Positions 1-12,000 of a DNA stretch of 64,000 nt are shown piece after piece. The position numbers were made by a program, and so were the translations under genes. Source of the DNA: Lacticaseibacillus songhuajiangensis (GTDB taxonomy: Bacteria > Bacillota > Bacilli > Lactobacillales > Lactobacillaceae); NCBI RefSeq assembly GCF_003946025.1, contig NZ_RHNR01000001.1, forward strand, positions 124,001 to 188,000, written 5' to 3'. Position 1 is the first letter of the stretch, and each line of letters begins with the position of its first letter. The notes beneath the pieces were generated by a model. That model ran no database searches, was not told the origin of the DNA, and saw only the letters and a program-made list of their open reading frames with translations.

Positions 1-3000
1 CGGAGCTAGCAACAACTGCCGAGCTACTTGCGATTGAAGAAAGTGAATCAGCAACGCTGGCCGCACTATTGGCATCGGTTTCGGCTACCGAAGCAGCCGC
101 CGATTGCGTGGCGTAATCGCTTTGGGCCTGTGTGGCGGTGCTGCTTGCCTGACTCGCTTCAGTGGCGTAACTGGACGCTGCACTCGTGGCAGCAGAGGCC
201 GCAGTACTTGCCGCACTCACTGCGCTAGCGGCGGATTCGGCAACCGCGCTCGTACTTGCAGCCACGCTGTTGGCAGTACTTGCCGCAGTGCTCAGCACCG
301 CAGCACTATCTACAGCCGTGTTTGCCGCGCTGCTTGCCACGCTGGCAGCAGCACTGAGTTGATCATTTATCTCCTGAGCGGCGCTACTTGCAATTGTTGC
401 AAGGCTGGCAGCGGCACTACTGTCACCAGCAGCACTCGCGGAACTTGCTGCACTTGCAATGCTGCTTGCGGCGCTACTCATTGAAGTTGCGACGCTCGCC
501 GCGCTTGATGCAACACTGGCAGCGCTACTTGCCACGTTAGCGAGGCTGGTAGCGGCACTGCTGTCACCCGCGGCACTCGCGGAACTTGCTGCACTTGCAG
601 CAACACTGGCGAGGGTGCTTGCACTGCTTGCATTGTCAGCCGCAACATCAGCTGCGTAACTGGCAACCGATTCTGGTGTGTCTAGGGCCTGGAATGCTGA
701 AGATGCAGCGCTGGCGGCACTGGCCATGGATTCGGCAGCAGCGCTGAGACTCCCCGCTACACTCGTCGCGGAGTCGGCTGAATTTTGCGCGACCACCGCC
801 GCATCACTGGCAACACTAGCAGTACTGCTTGCACCGCTGTAGGCACTGTCAGCGGTACTCTGCTGACTGGCGGCACTACTTACGATGCTTTGGGCGACGG
901 ATGCAGCAGAAGCTGCGGAGCTGGCCACACTGGCCGCGCTGCTGGCGGTACTCTTGGCGGTGCTTGCAGCACCGGCTGCGGAGCTCGCAACACTGGCCGC
1001 GCTGCTAGCGATGGCATTGGCGCTGTCTGCCCCTGCAGCGGCTGAATCAACCGCTTGACTAGCTACGATAGCAACACTGGCGGCACTACTTGCGGTGCTA
1101 GCGGCACTACTTGCGGTGCTGGCCGCGCTCGTAGCGGTGCTGAGGGCGACACTCACTGCAGAATCACTACCAGCAAGAGAAGCCAGGCTCGTGATGTCTG
1201 CCACATTCGTGTCCGCATTGCTGCTGGCACTGTCCGCTGCGGACGCCGCCTGGTTAGCTTCACTCGTTGCGAGGTAAGCCTTGGCGTTGTCGTAAGTCGT
1301 CTTCGCAAGGGTCGCAGCACCATTGGCAACGACTGCTTGCTGTTTGGCAACTTCTGCGGCGGAGCTAGCCACAATTGCCGCCGAATCGGCGGTGCTTGTA
1401 GCCGTACTTGCCACACCGGCAGCGGCACTGGCCGCCTGGGCGTAACTACTTGCAGCACTGGTATCACCCGCGCTGGCGGCGCTACTTGCAGCGCTGGCCA
1501 GACTGTTGGCCTGACTAGCGGCCGTGATTGCAGCACTACTTGCGTTCTGCGCGTCATGACTGGCGCTGGCCGCAACGCTGGCGGCAGAACTAGCCGTACT
1601 TGCCGCACTGCTTGCCTTCGCCGTTGCACTGTTGACCGTACTTGCGGCACTTTGCAGGTTGGCATCACTTGGATGTGCACCAGCCATGTCCGTCATCAAC
1701 GTTGCGGTGCTTGCGGCACTACTGCTGGACTGACCAGCGGCACTGGCCGCACTACTTGCAACGGTGTTGGCAATGGCTGCCTTAGCTGCTTCTTCAGCGG
1801 CCTTAGCCACATCAGAGGCAACACTGGCGGTACTGTTGGCCGACTGCGCAACCGCAGCGGCGCTACTTGCAATCGCGTTAGCAGTACTTGCATTATCAGC
1901 AGCGGTACTTGCAACTGCCGCAGCAGCAATACCCGCAGTGGTTGCGGACTTCGCCGTTGCGTATTCATCTGCTGCGGCCGAGGTGTTCCCGGCAGCCGTG
2001 TAACTTGCAGCTGCACTCGCCGCACTGTTGGCGGCGTTGGCCGCACTAGCAGCTTGTGCATTTGCACTGTCAGCAACACTCTTAGCTGTTGCAGCATCAT
2101 TGCTTGCGCTCCGCGCTGTCGTTGCAGCATCGCTAGCAGTAGCGGCCGCGGAAGTTGCGACACTAGCGGCACTGCTTGCAGTGCTGTTAGCTGAGTTCAC
2201 AACCGTGTTGTTCGGGTTGTCCTTGGCCAGGCTGGCGGTCACGTTTGCACTTGAACCTGCACCCACGTCTTCGTCCTTGGCTTCAGAAGCAGCCTTTTCG
2301 GCGGCGTCTGCGTAACTGTCTGCGGTCACTGCATAACTATCAGCAACTTGCTTGGCGGCGTTTGCCGCGGTGCTAGCTGCGGTCGTTGCACCGGCAGTAA
2401 TCTGACTTTCGTTCTGTTTTGCCTGATCAGCAGCCGTTGTTGCGGTCGCGTTCTCAGTTGCTGCCTTGGCTGCTGCGGATGCAGCAACCGAAGCGGCGGA
2501 ACTTGCCGTGTTGGCCGCGATACTGGTGGCCGTGCCCGCAGTTGATGCTGCAGCACTAGCCGTAGCAGCGGCGGCACTGGCGGTACTTGCTACCGTTGCG
2601 TAACTGGTAGCCGCGGCATCATCACCTGCTGCTTGCGCAGAGTCCGCGTTGCTGGCGGCCACGCTCGCGGCAGTGGACTGCAGTGCAACCTCGCTGGCGG
2701 CACTAATGGCCTTGGCAGCATCACTGATTGCTGCATCGCTAGCGTTTGCGGCTTCCGTCGTTGCCGAATCCGCAATTGCTGCGTAGCTATCAGCCTTAGT
2801 CGCTGCGGAACTAGCCGCGCTGGCAAGGCTGTTGGCCGTACTGATAGCCGCGCTGTTGTCAGGCGCCAGGGAGGCAATGACATCCGCACTGGAACTGGCC
2901 GCGCTATTGCGGTCATTGGCACCAGATGCAGCAGCACTAGCACTCGCGTTCGCAATTGCGGCCTTGGCAGCTTCTTCAGCGGCCTTGGCTTCATTTGCGG

Positions 3001-6000
3001 CATTGCTTACAATTGCGTTCATGTTTTCGGCAACTGCAGCGGCCGAGCTGGCCACGGTAGCAGCACTACTTGCGGTGTTTGCAGCGGCACTCGCGGCATT
3101 GGCAGCATTGCTACCAGCAGCCTTCGCGGCGGTGACCAGGGCATTTTGAGCGCTGGCAGAATCCGTCTGGCCGGCGGCAGCGTAACTAGCTGCAGAGGCT
3201 GCCGCGGTGCTTGCAGCCTGCGCGGCGCTAACCGCGACCACATTGGCACTGTCGGCTGCGCTCTGCGCGGCACTGACCGCTACATTGGCGGCACTCGCCA
3301 CATCGGCAGCCGAACGCGCTGCAGAGGATGCGGATTGCGCAATGGTGGCTGCACTCTGCGCAGTAACGTTGGCGGAACTAACTGCTGAGTTGGTCGAGTT
3401 GGTCGTTGCCAGACTGGCCGTAACGGTCGCGCTGGAACCTGCCGCACTATCGGTGGCAATGGTGGCCGCAGCGGCACTGTCAGCCTGATCCTTGGCAACA
3501 GCCGCCTTGGCAGCTTCAGCAGCAGCGCTCGCGACACCAGAAGCGGCGCTCGCGATGTTGCTTTGCACCTCGGCAACCGTTGCAGCAGAGCTGGCAACGT
3601 CCGCAGCGCTACTTGCATCCGCAGCGGCGGATGCGGCACTGGCAGCAAAATCATTCGCCTTGGCCGTTTCGGCCTTAGCGGTCGCATCTAGTGATGCGGC
3701 TTCTGATGCGTCACTGCTTGCAGCAGCGGCGGCAGATGCAGTGGCCGCCGCAGCAGCGGCGGATGCGGCATTCGTGTTAAACCCGGCAACGGCCGTGCTT
3801 GCCGCATCGGCAGCCGACGCAGCACTGGCGGCAAAGCTAGCAGCATCCTTCGCGGCACCAGCAGCACTAGCTGCAACAGCACTCGCACTTTGGGCGGTGC
3901 TGTTAGCGGACGACACCGTTGTGTTGTCTGGGTTAGCCGTCGCGAGACTCGCCGTGACGTCAGTACTCTTGTCAGCACCAACAGCGGCGGTGCTAGCTGC
4001 GGACGCAGCACTAGCGGCGTCATCGGCATAGCTACCTGCATCCTTGGCCTTAGCTGCCGCAAGATCGGCGGCAGCACTGGCGGCGGACCCGGCAGCAGTT
4101 GCAGCGGCAGCGGCAGCCTGATCCTCGTTCTTCTTCGCAGCAGTTGCGGCAGCACTGGCGTTCGCCGTTTCAGTAGCCGCTTGAGCTGCTGCAGATGCGG
4201 CAACACTGGCAGCGGAACTTGCCAGGCTGGCCTGAGTTTTGGCGATAGCTTCCTGGGTATTAGCTGCTGAGTTTTCACTCGCAGCGGCGGAACTGGCAGC
4301 ACTGGTTGCGCTGCTAGCAATCGTCGCGTAACTTGATGCGGCAGTTGCAGCGGAGGCGGCAGCATTGGAAAATTCGGTGGCCGCCTTCACTGCCGCGCTA
4401 TCGTTTGGCGCTAGCTCCTTAATGGCTTTAGAACTTGCCTGGGCAGCATCACTGCTTGCACCAGCGGCATCAGCAGAGCTGGACGCTGCGGCGCTCGCAA
4501 TCGCCGCCTTGGCTGCTGCAGCTGCCGCACTAGCAACGTCAGACGCCGCCTTAGCGGTAGTTGCCTGTGTTTCTGCAACCGAAGCCGCAGAGCTGGCCGT
4601 GGACGCAGCACTGTTAGCAGTGCTTGCGGCCGTACTTGCAGCGCTAGCAGCAGAACTGGCCTTCGTCAGTTCCACCTTAGAAAGGCTATTTGCCTCGCTG
4701 GCTGCACTGGCGTCACTCATGTTCGCAGCAGCGGAAGCGTAAGAGTTGGCGGCAGACGCGGCACTACTTGCAGCGGCGTTTTCACTATCCGCAACAGACT
4801 TAGCCGTTGAAGCAGCAGTACTTGCGGTTGATGCGGTCTTAGCTGCCTCGCTGGCGGTGCTGTTGGCATTGGCAGCGCTGGCGTTAGCAGCCGTTGCCGT
4901 TGCGTTTGCCGCACTCACTGCAGCGTTGCTTGGGTTAGCATCTGCCAGACTCTTGGCCACGCCGGCATCGCTGGCAGCGCCTGAAGCTGCCGAGGAGGCA
5001 ACCGAAGCAGCACTGCTTGCGTCACCCGCGTAGCTGCCGGCATCGACAGCTGCGGTGCTGGCAGCAGTGGCGGCACTGGTAGCCGCGGTTGATGCAGCTG
5101 TTGTGACGTCCTTAGCCAGATTACTTTCGGCAGTCTTGACGTCTGCCGCAAATTTAGCAGCGTCATCTGCAGCACTGATTGCTTTGTCCTTGTAGTCAGC
5201 GGCCGCAGTCGCTGCAGTACTTGCAGCACTTTCGGCACTAGCTGCATTGGTAGCGGCATCACTGGCTGCGGTACTTGCAGCTGTCGCAACAGAGCTTGCA
5301 GAACTGGCCTGGTCGCGCAGCTTAGCAGCCGCATCACTATCGCTGGTTGCTGCCGCGGCTGATGCTGCGGAGCTGGCAAGGGTAGCGGCGGTGGACGCCA
5401 CAATTGCAGCGCTCGATGCAGCGCTCGCAGCACTCGATGCAGTTGCAGTTTCAGTCGCCGCAGTCTGGGTCGCATCACTGGCCTTGCCGGCAAAATCACT
5501 TGCTAGAGAAGCAGCGGAACTGGCCTGACCAGCCAGGGAGCTGGCGGTCGATGCTTCTGGACTAGTAGATCCAGCCAGAGATGCAATCACATCCGCACTG
5601 GACTTAGCAGCAACACTGCTATTACCAGCGGCACTAGCAGCGCTGCTGGCAGCAGTTGTATCAACCGCGGCCTGGGCGGTTTCTAATGCTGCCTTCGCAG
5701 CGTCGGAAGCTGTACTTGCCACGTCATTTTGCAGTTCTGCGACTGATGCTGCAGAACTAGCGGTGCTGGCGGCAGTGCTTGCGTCGGCAGCAGCAGAGCT
5801 GGCTGCCATCGCAGCGGAACTCGCCTTAGCAGCCTCGTCCTTGGCGGTGCTGGCAAGTGAAGCTGCCGCGCTGTCCTTGTTCACCACCGCAGTTGATGCG
5901 GCGGCAGAAGCAGCCTCAGCGGCCTTCGCGGCACTAGATGCCGCAATGCTCTCGGCATTTGCAGTCGATGCGGCAGATGAAGCCGCAGTGCTTGCCGCAC

Positions 6001-9000
6001 TAGCAGTGCCTGCTGCGGAATTGGCAACAGTCGCAGCATTACTTGCAATGCCCGCGGCACTAGTTGCCGTGTTATTAGCCGTCGTGATTGTGCTGTTGTC
6101 TGGGTTGTCCTGAGCCAAAGTAGTAGTGGCCGTCGCGCTTGTGTCAGCGCCATCGGCGGAAACTTTTGCTTCAGAAGCAGCCTTGGCAGCCAGTGATGCA
6201 GAATCACCAGCGTCAGAAGCGCTGACCCCGGCATTGATAGCAGCACTGGACGCGTTGCTATTGGCCGCGGTCACGGCACCAGCCGTTGCGGCATCTGCTG
6301 TTGACTGTGCGGCGGACGCTGCATCGCTGGCATCACTGGCTGCAGAACTAGCCGCAGTAGCATAGCTGGCTGCGCTTGATGCTGCAACGCTCGCAGCTAC
6401 CGAAGCAGATGAAGCGGTCGTCGCAGCGGAACTAGCCTTAACGCTGGCAGTGGAGGCTGCAGTGCTGGCGGAGTCCGCAATGGTTGCCAAACTATCAGCA
6501 TCGCTGGTATTACCCGCTACACTGGCAGCACTGGCTGCTGAAGCGGCGGAACTTGCAAGACTAGCGGCGGAACTTGCAGCACTAGCTGCCGAAGACTGTG
6601 CCGTTGCCGCGTCCACCGCAGCTGCACTCTTATTTGCAGCATCAGTTGCAGCACTGGAGGCATCGGTAGCAGCCGTTTCAGCAACCTTCGCTGCTGAACT
6701 AGCAGTAGACGCATAACTTGCAGCAGTAGATGCGGCAGACGTGTTATCTGGTGCTAATGACCTAATTTCGTCAACGCTACCCTGTGCCGCTGTCGTGCTT
6801 GCGGCAGCAGCATCTGCGTCACTAACTGCATTGTCATTGGCAATTGCAGCTGCGGCTGTATCAGCCGCAGCACCGGCGACGTCTGCGGCAACACTGGCCG
6901 CGGTACTGGCAGCAGTGGCGACGCTGGCAGCGGAGCTAGCCGTGCTTGCGGCGCTACTTGCTGTAGAAGCAGCAGTGCTTGCTGTCGTCGCTGCAACGCT
7001 CGCATCAGAGGCTGCGGAACTAGCCACAGCTGCGGCACTGGATGCGTTGTCGGTATCACCCGCGGCAGCATAGCTGGAAGCAGCAACGGCGGCGGAGCTA
7101 GCAACACTTGCGGCGCTAGATGTGGCCGAGTTAGCAGCACTGACATCGATCTGCGCTTTATCCGCATCCGTCAGCGCCTGGTCAGCCGCGGTACTTGCAT
7201 CATTGGCAACTGTCGCCGCAGAGCTGACAACGCCGGCAGCGCTAGTCGCAGTCGTAGCGGCGGAGGCTGCTACTGAATTGTCTGGGTTAGCTTTTGCCAG
7301 GCTATCCGCCTTGTCAGCAGCAGTATCTGCGGCGGATTTAGAGACGTCCACACCCTGAGTTGCGGTACTGGTTGCGGATGTGGAAGCATCAGTTTGCTTC
7401 TGATCCACAGCAGTCGTGGCGGCATCTGCGGCGGCAGTGGCCACATCTGCGGCAACGCTCGCGGCGAAACTGTTGGCCTTAGCGACCGTAGCTGCGGAGT
7501 TGGCAGCATCAGCAGCGAGGCTAGCGGTAGTGGCAGCGGAGCTGGCAATCCCAGCAGCAGTGCTGCCATCAATCGTAGCAGCCTTCAAAACGTCGCTGGC
7601 ACTACTTGCGGCACTGCTGTTACCAGCGGCAATTGCGGTCGCCAGGTCGGTCGCGGCGGAGCTTGCAGCGCTCGCAGCGCTTGACGCCACAGTATTAGCA
7701 GAATCAGCTGCCACCTTAGCGGTGCTGGCGACACCACTTTGCGCGAGTGCGGTTGAAGCAGCGGTGCTGGCGTTAGTCTTGGCAGTCGCTGCGTCACTGG
7801 CAGCACTCTGCGCCAGTGAGTTAGCGGCACTCACTTCAGGATTGTCGCTGTTCGCTTCTGCAAGGCTATCAGCAATTGACGCGCTGGACTGAGCCGCACT
7901 GTTAGAATCACTCGCCTGAGAAGCGGCTTTAACGGCTTCTGCAGCAGCATCGCCTGCGTCAGTTACCTTTGTTGCTGCAGTATCTGCATCAACTTGAGCC
8001 GTTGTGCCAGCATTGGCAGCAGCAGCAATGGCTGCACTATCCTGATTGGCCTTGGCAGCATTAGCCTCAGTTGTTGCAATTCCAAGTTCATCCTTGGCTT
8101 TCTGCGCAGCTTCCGCGGCCTTGCCTGCCTCAACGGTTGCAGTTGAAGCAGCGGATGCGGCTACATCCGCTGCAGAGCTAGCAAGTGAAGCGGCGCTAGA
8201 TGCAGCGCTGGACGCTGTGCTTGCATCAGTAGCATAGCTAGCAGCTAAATCTTTATCGCCTGCAGCAGATGCACTACTTGCGTTGGAGTCGGCTACACTG
8301 GCAGCGGCACTCTGCACAGCTGCTTCACTTGCAGCACTAGATTGATTTTGTGCTGCGGAAATAGCAGCAACACTGGCGGCGGATGCTGCCTGAGTTGCTT
8401 TACTTGCAACTGATGCATAACTACCAGCAGCACTCGCAGCGGATGAAGCCGCGCTACTTGCTGAGGTCGCTTTTGCGTTAGCTTCACTATCATTTGGCGC
8501 AATCTCTGCGACAGCTTTGGAACTCGCTGCAGCCGCATCACTTGCAACACCAGCAGCGGCAGCGGCACTAGCGGCTTCATCCTTGGAAATTGCGGCATTT
8601 GCTGCTTCTTCAGCAGCCTTGGCTTCATCCCCGGCCACACTAGCGGCAGCGCTATTAGCCTTAGCAATGTCAGCTGCTGTGCTTGCTGCACTCTCAGCAC
8701 TCGTTGCCACTACTGCAGCAGCGCTGGCATCGGCCGCGCCCTTCAGGGCAGCAGCGGTTTCTGTTTCGGCCGTCTGCTTGGCGGCAGCGGCTGAAGCCGT
8801 GTTACCTTCTGCAGCATAACTACTTGCGGCAGAAGCAGCTGAGCTAGCAGCAGTTGCGGCAGAACTGGCTGCACTGCTTGCGGAGCTTGCCTTGTCAGCT
8901 GCAGCGGAGGCATCGTTGCTGGCAGTACGAGCATCCAACGCGGCAGACGATGCCGCACTGGCGGCAGTGTTTGCCACTGCGGAAGCACTATTAGCGGTAC

Positions 9001-12000
9001 TATTGGCCGCACTGACTGCAGAGTTATCAGGGTACTGATCTACCAGGTCAGCCGTTGCCGTCGCGCTCGACTTAGCGTCAACGTTAGAATCACTTGCCTG
9101 GGAAGCTGCTGTCGAAGCAGCGGCGGCGTAGTCACTGGCATTGTTAGCGGCAGTGCTGGTCACAGTGTAATCACTGCCCGCGTTCGTGCTAGCAGTCGTG
9201 GCAGCATTACCCATAGCTTCACTGGCAACACTAGCTGCCGTCGAAGCGGCTGTGGAAGCCGCGGTGCTAGCAGCATTTGCTGCGTTCGAAGCTTCTGCTG
9301 CTGTCACGGCTGCACTGCTTGCAGTACTGGTGGCAACTGAAGCGTTAGCCGTCTGCGCGTCTGCGACAGATGCTGCAGAACTAGCCACACTGGCGAGACT
9401 CGCAGCGCTAGCTGGATCACTTGCAACACTAGCTGCAGAAGCCGCAGAACTTGCCAGGCTGGCAGCACTGCTGGCGGCACTCATTGCGGTGCTGGCATCA
9501 ATAGTGGCATCAGATGCGACGCTGGCGGCGCTGCTAGCAACGGAAGCTGCCGATGATGCAGTGCTGGCGGCGGTGGAAACGGCGGTGCTAGCCGCAGCGT
9601 TGTCTGGCGCCACGGATTTTAGCAGCGTGGCACTGGAGCTGGCTGCGTTGGAATCTACAGCAGCCGAATTAGCTGTCGACTTGGCCCCTGCAGCATCAAC
9701 AGCCGCCTGTGCTGTATCTTCTGCAGTCTGCGCTGTAGAAGCGGCGATGTCACCAACACCCTTGTTCGCTTCAGCGACACTCGCCGCAGAACTCGCCGCG
9801 CTGGCCGCAGAACTGGCAGCGGATGAGGCGTTAGCAGCGCTCGTTGCTGCGTTACTTGCATCAGTAGCGGCGCTGGAAGCAACATCCCCGAGGCTCTTGG
9901 CTGCAGAGGTACTGCCTTCCGCTAGCGCTGCACTGGCGGCAGAAGCAGCAGAACTAGCTACGTTGGCAGCAGAAACTGCTTTACTACTTTCGACAATAGC
10001 TGTTGAGTTGGCACTTGAAGCAGCTGCACTTTCAGCGCTTGCTATTTTGGCAGCAGAACTAGCAGCAGTGTACGCTGAATCAGCGACCGTCGCGGCACTG
10101 GCTGCGACGTCGCTTGCAGACTGCACGATGGCATTATCACTGTTGGCAGTGGCAAGGGATTCTGTCACCTTGGCGCTGGAACTGGCAGCACTGTTAGCTG
10201 TAGAAGCGGCGCTGGCAGCAGAACTAGCCTTAGTTGCATCTTGACCAGCATTTTTGTCACTATTGCTTGCAGCCGTGGAATCAGTTTTCGCATCATCGGC
10301 ATTAGCTGCAGCCTTGGCTGCGTTCTCGGCGTTGCTTGCGAGGTCAAAATTCGTGTTGGCTGTAGCAACTGCAGTTGTTGCAACGGCCGCAGCGCTGCTG
10401 GCAACGCTGTTGGCACTGTTGGCAGCAACCGTTGCGGCCGATGCATCATTTGCGGCACTAGCGGCAACAGAAGCAGCGGAACTAGCCGTGCTTGCGGCCG
10501 CTGATGCAGCAGCACTGGTAGTCGCCGCATTTGCTACGGAAGCCGCGCTGCTAGCAGCAGAAGCAGCAGTACTGGCCGTAGCGTTGGCCGTGCTAGCTGC
10601 AGTGCTCTGTTTAAGGGCAACTGCAGCAGCCGAGCTCGCATCGCTAGCGGCACTGGCAGCGGTGCTAGCAGCGGTGCTAGCAGCAGTGGATGCAGCAGTG
10701 GATGCACTCGTGGCAACCTGCGCAGCACTTGTGATTGTGTCGTTACTTGGGTAGCTGGTAGCCAGCTTATCGATCACGTCTGCAGCCGTGCTAGTGTTAG
10801 TACTTGTTGTCGCCGTGGTTGCTTTGTTAGCTGCTGCAATCGCATTAGCAAGGGCAGCGCCGGCATTTTGCATCGCGGTAATGGCGTTATCCGCGGCTGT
10901 CTGTGCGGCAGTTGCTGCAGTCACGGCAGTATCAATCTTGCGGCCGTCCGCGATAACGTTCGCCAATGAACCGGCAGCAGCGTCTGCGACAGCGGAGTCT
11001 GCCGCCGTAGCAATCACGCTCGCAGCGCTGGTGGCGGCTGAGGCGGCGTTGGAGGCGGCGGTTGAAGCAGCCGCAACGGTGCTGTTGTATGCATCAAGTG
11101 CAGCTGAAACTGCGGCGTTGGTCTTATCAACGTTAGTGGTGTTGATTTTGTTCGCGTTTGCGTACGCACTCGAAACCGCTGTCGCACCGTTATCCACCGT
11201 TGTGGTTGCCGTCTGTTTATCAGTGATGTAGGCAATCGCCATCGATGAGCCACCCTTAACCAAGGTTGTCCCACTGCCAATACCGAGCGCAGTCTTGCCT
11301 GTAATTGCGGGCGCAATGAGTTGTTGCTGGCCAGCAGCTGCCGAGGTCGTTACAAAAGTATCCCCGATGTTCGCAGTCAGCGTTGATGGCTGTTCAGTGA
11401 CCCCGTCGCCAGTGTAGCTTACCGTCAACTTAGCCTGGGATACATTAAATTGACCGCTAGACATCGTCACGCTGGTTGTGGAGTATGCCCAACCAGTCGA
11501 CATGTGCATGGCAATCGCCATCGCGCTGGCAACATTCATGTTGTAGGTAATCGTGCCGACCTTCGTACCATCGGCTAACGTCATCGTGTAGGTGAGGTCA
11601 CCGTTGATTGTGCCGTTTGCATTGGTTGTCTTTGGTGTCCACGTAAATGCCCAATTGACTGTCTTACCTGCGAGATAATTAACATTCGTGTTTGCTGATG
11701 TGACGCCGCCGCTCATTTTTGCAGAAGCACCAGCGTTCGTCACAAATTCAATCTTATTAGCATCGCTAGGACTTGTAATGTACGTCGCTAGTAAAGCCAA
11801 TGCATTTTGAATAATACTATCATCGTATGGATAGTTAGACGGGTTGTTCGCACTTCCAGCGTTTTGGAACATATCCCAACCCATAAAGACGGCACCAGGT
11901 CCAAGTCCCGCAATTCCCATTTCCATATTGGAATCGCCTGTACTTGTGCCAGTAGCGATAGAGGCTGGTGCCACATTCGCCAGAATAATGCCTAGTCCAT

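Noticed and set aside
459-11231. Many long plus-strand open frames (up to about 350 codons) across 0-11 kb
   Set aside because: They are antisense to the GC-rich Ala/Ser codons of the adhesin; sequences are Ala/Leu or Thr/Cys/Gly-rich mirror images, without ribosome sites or family motifs.
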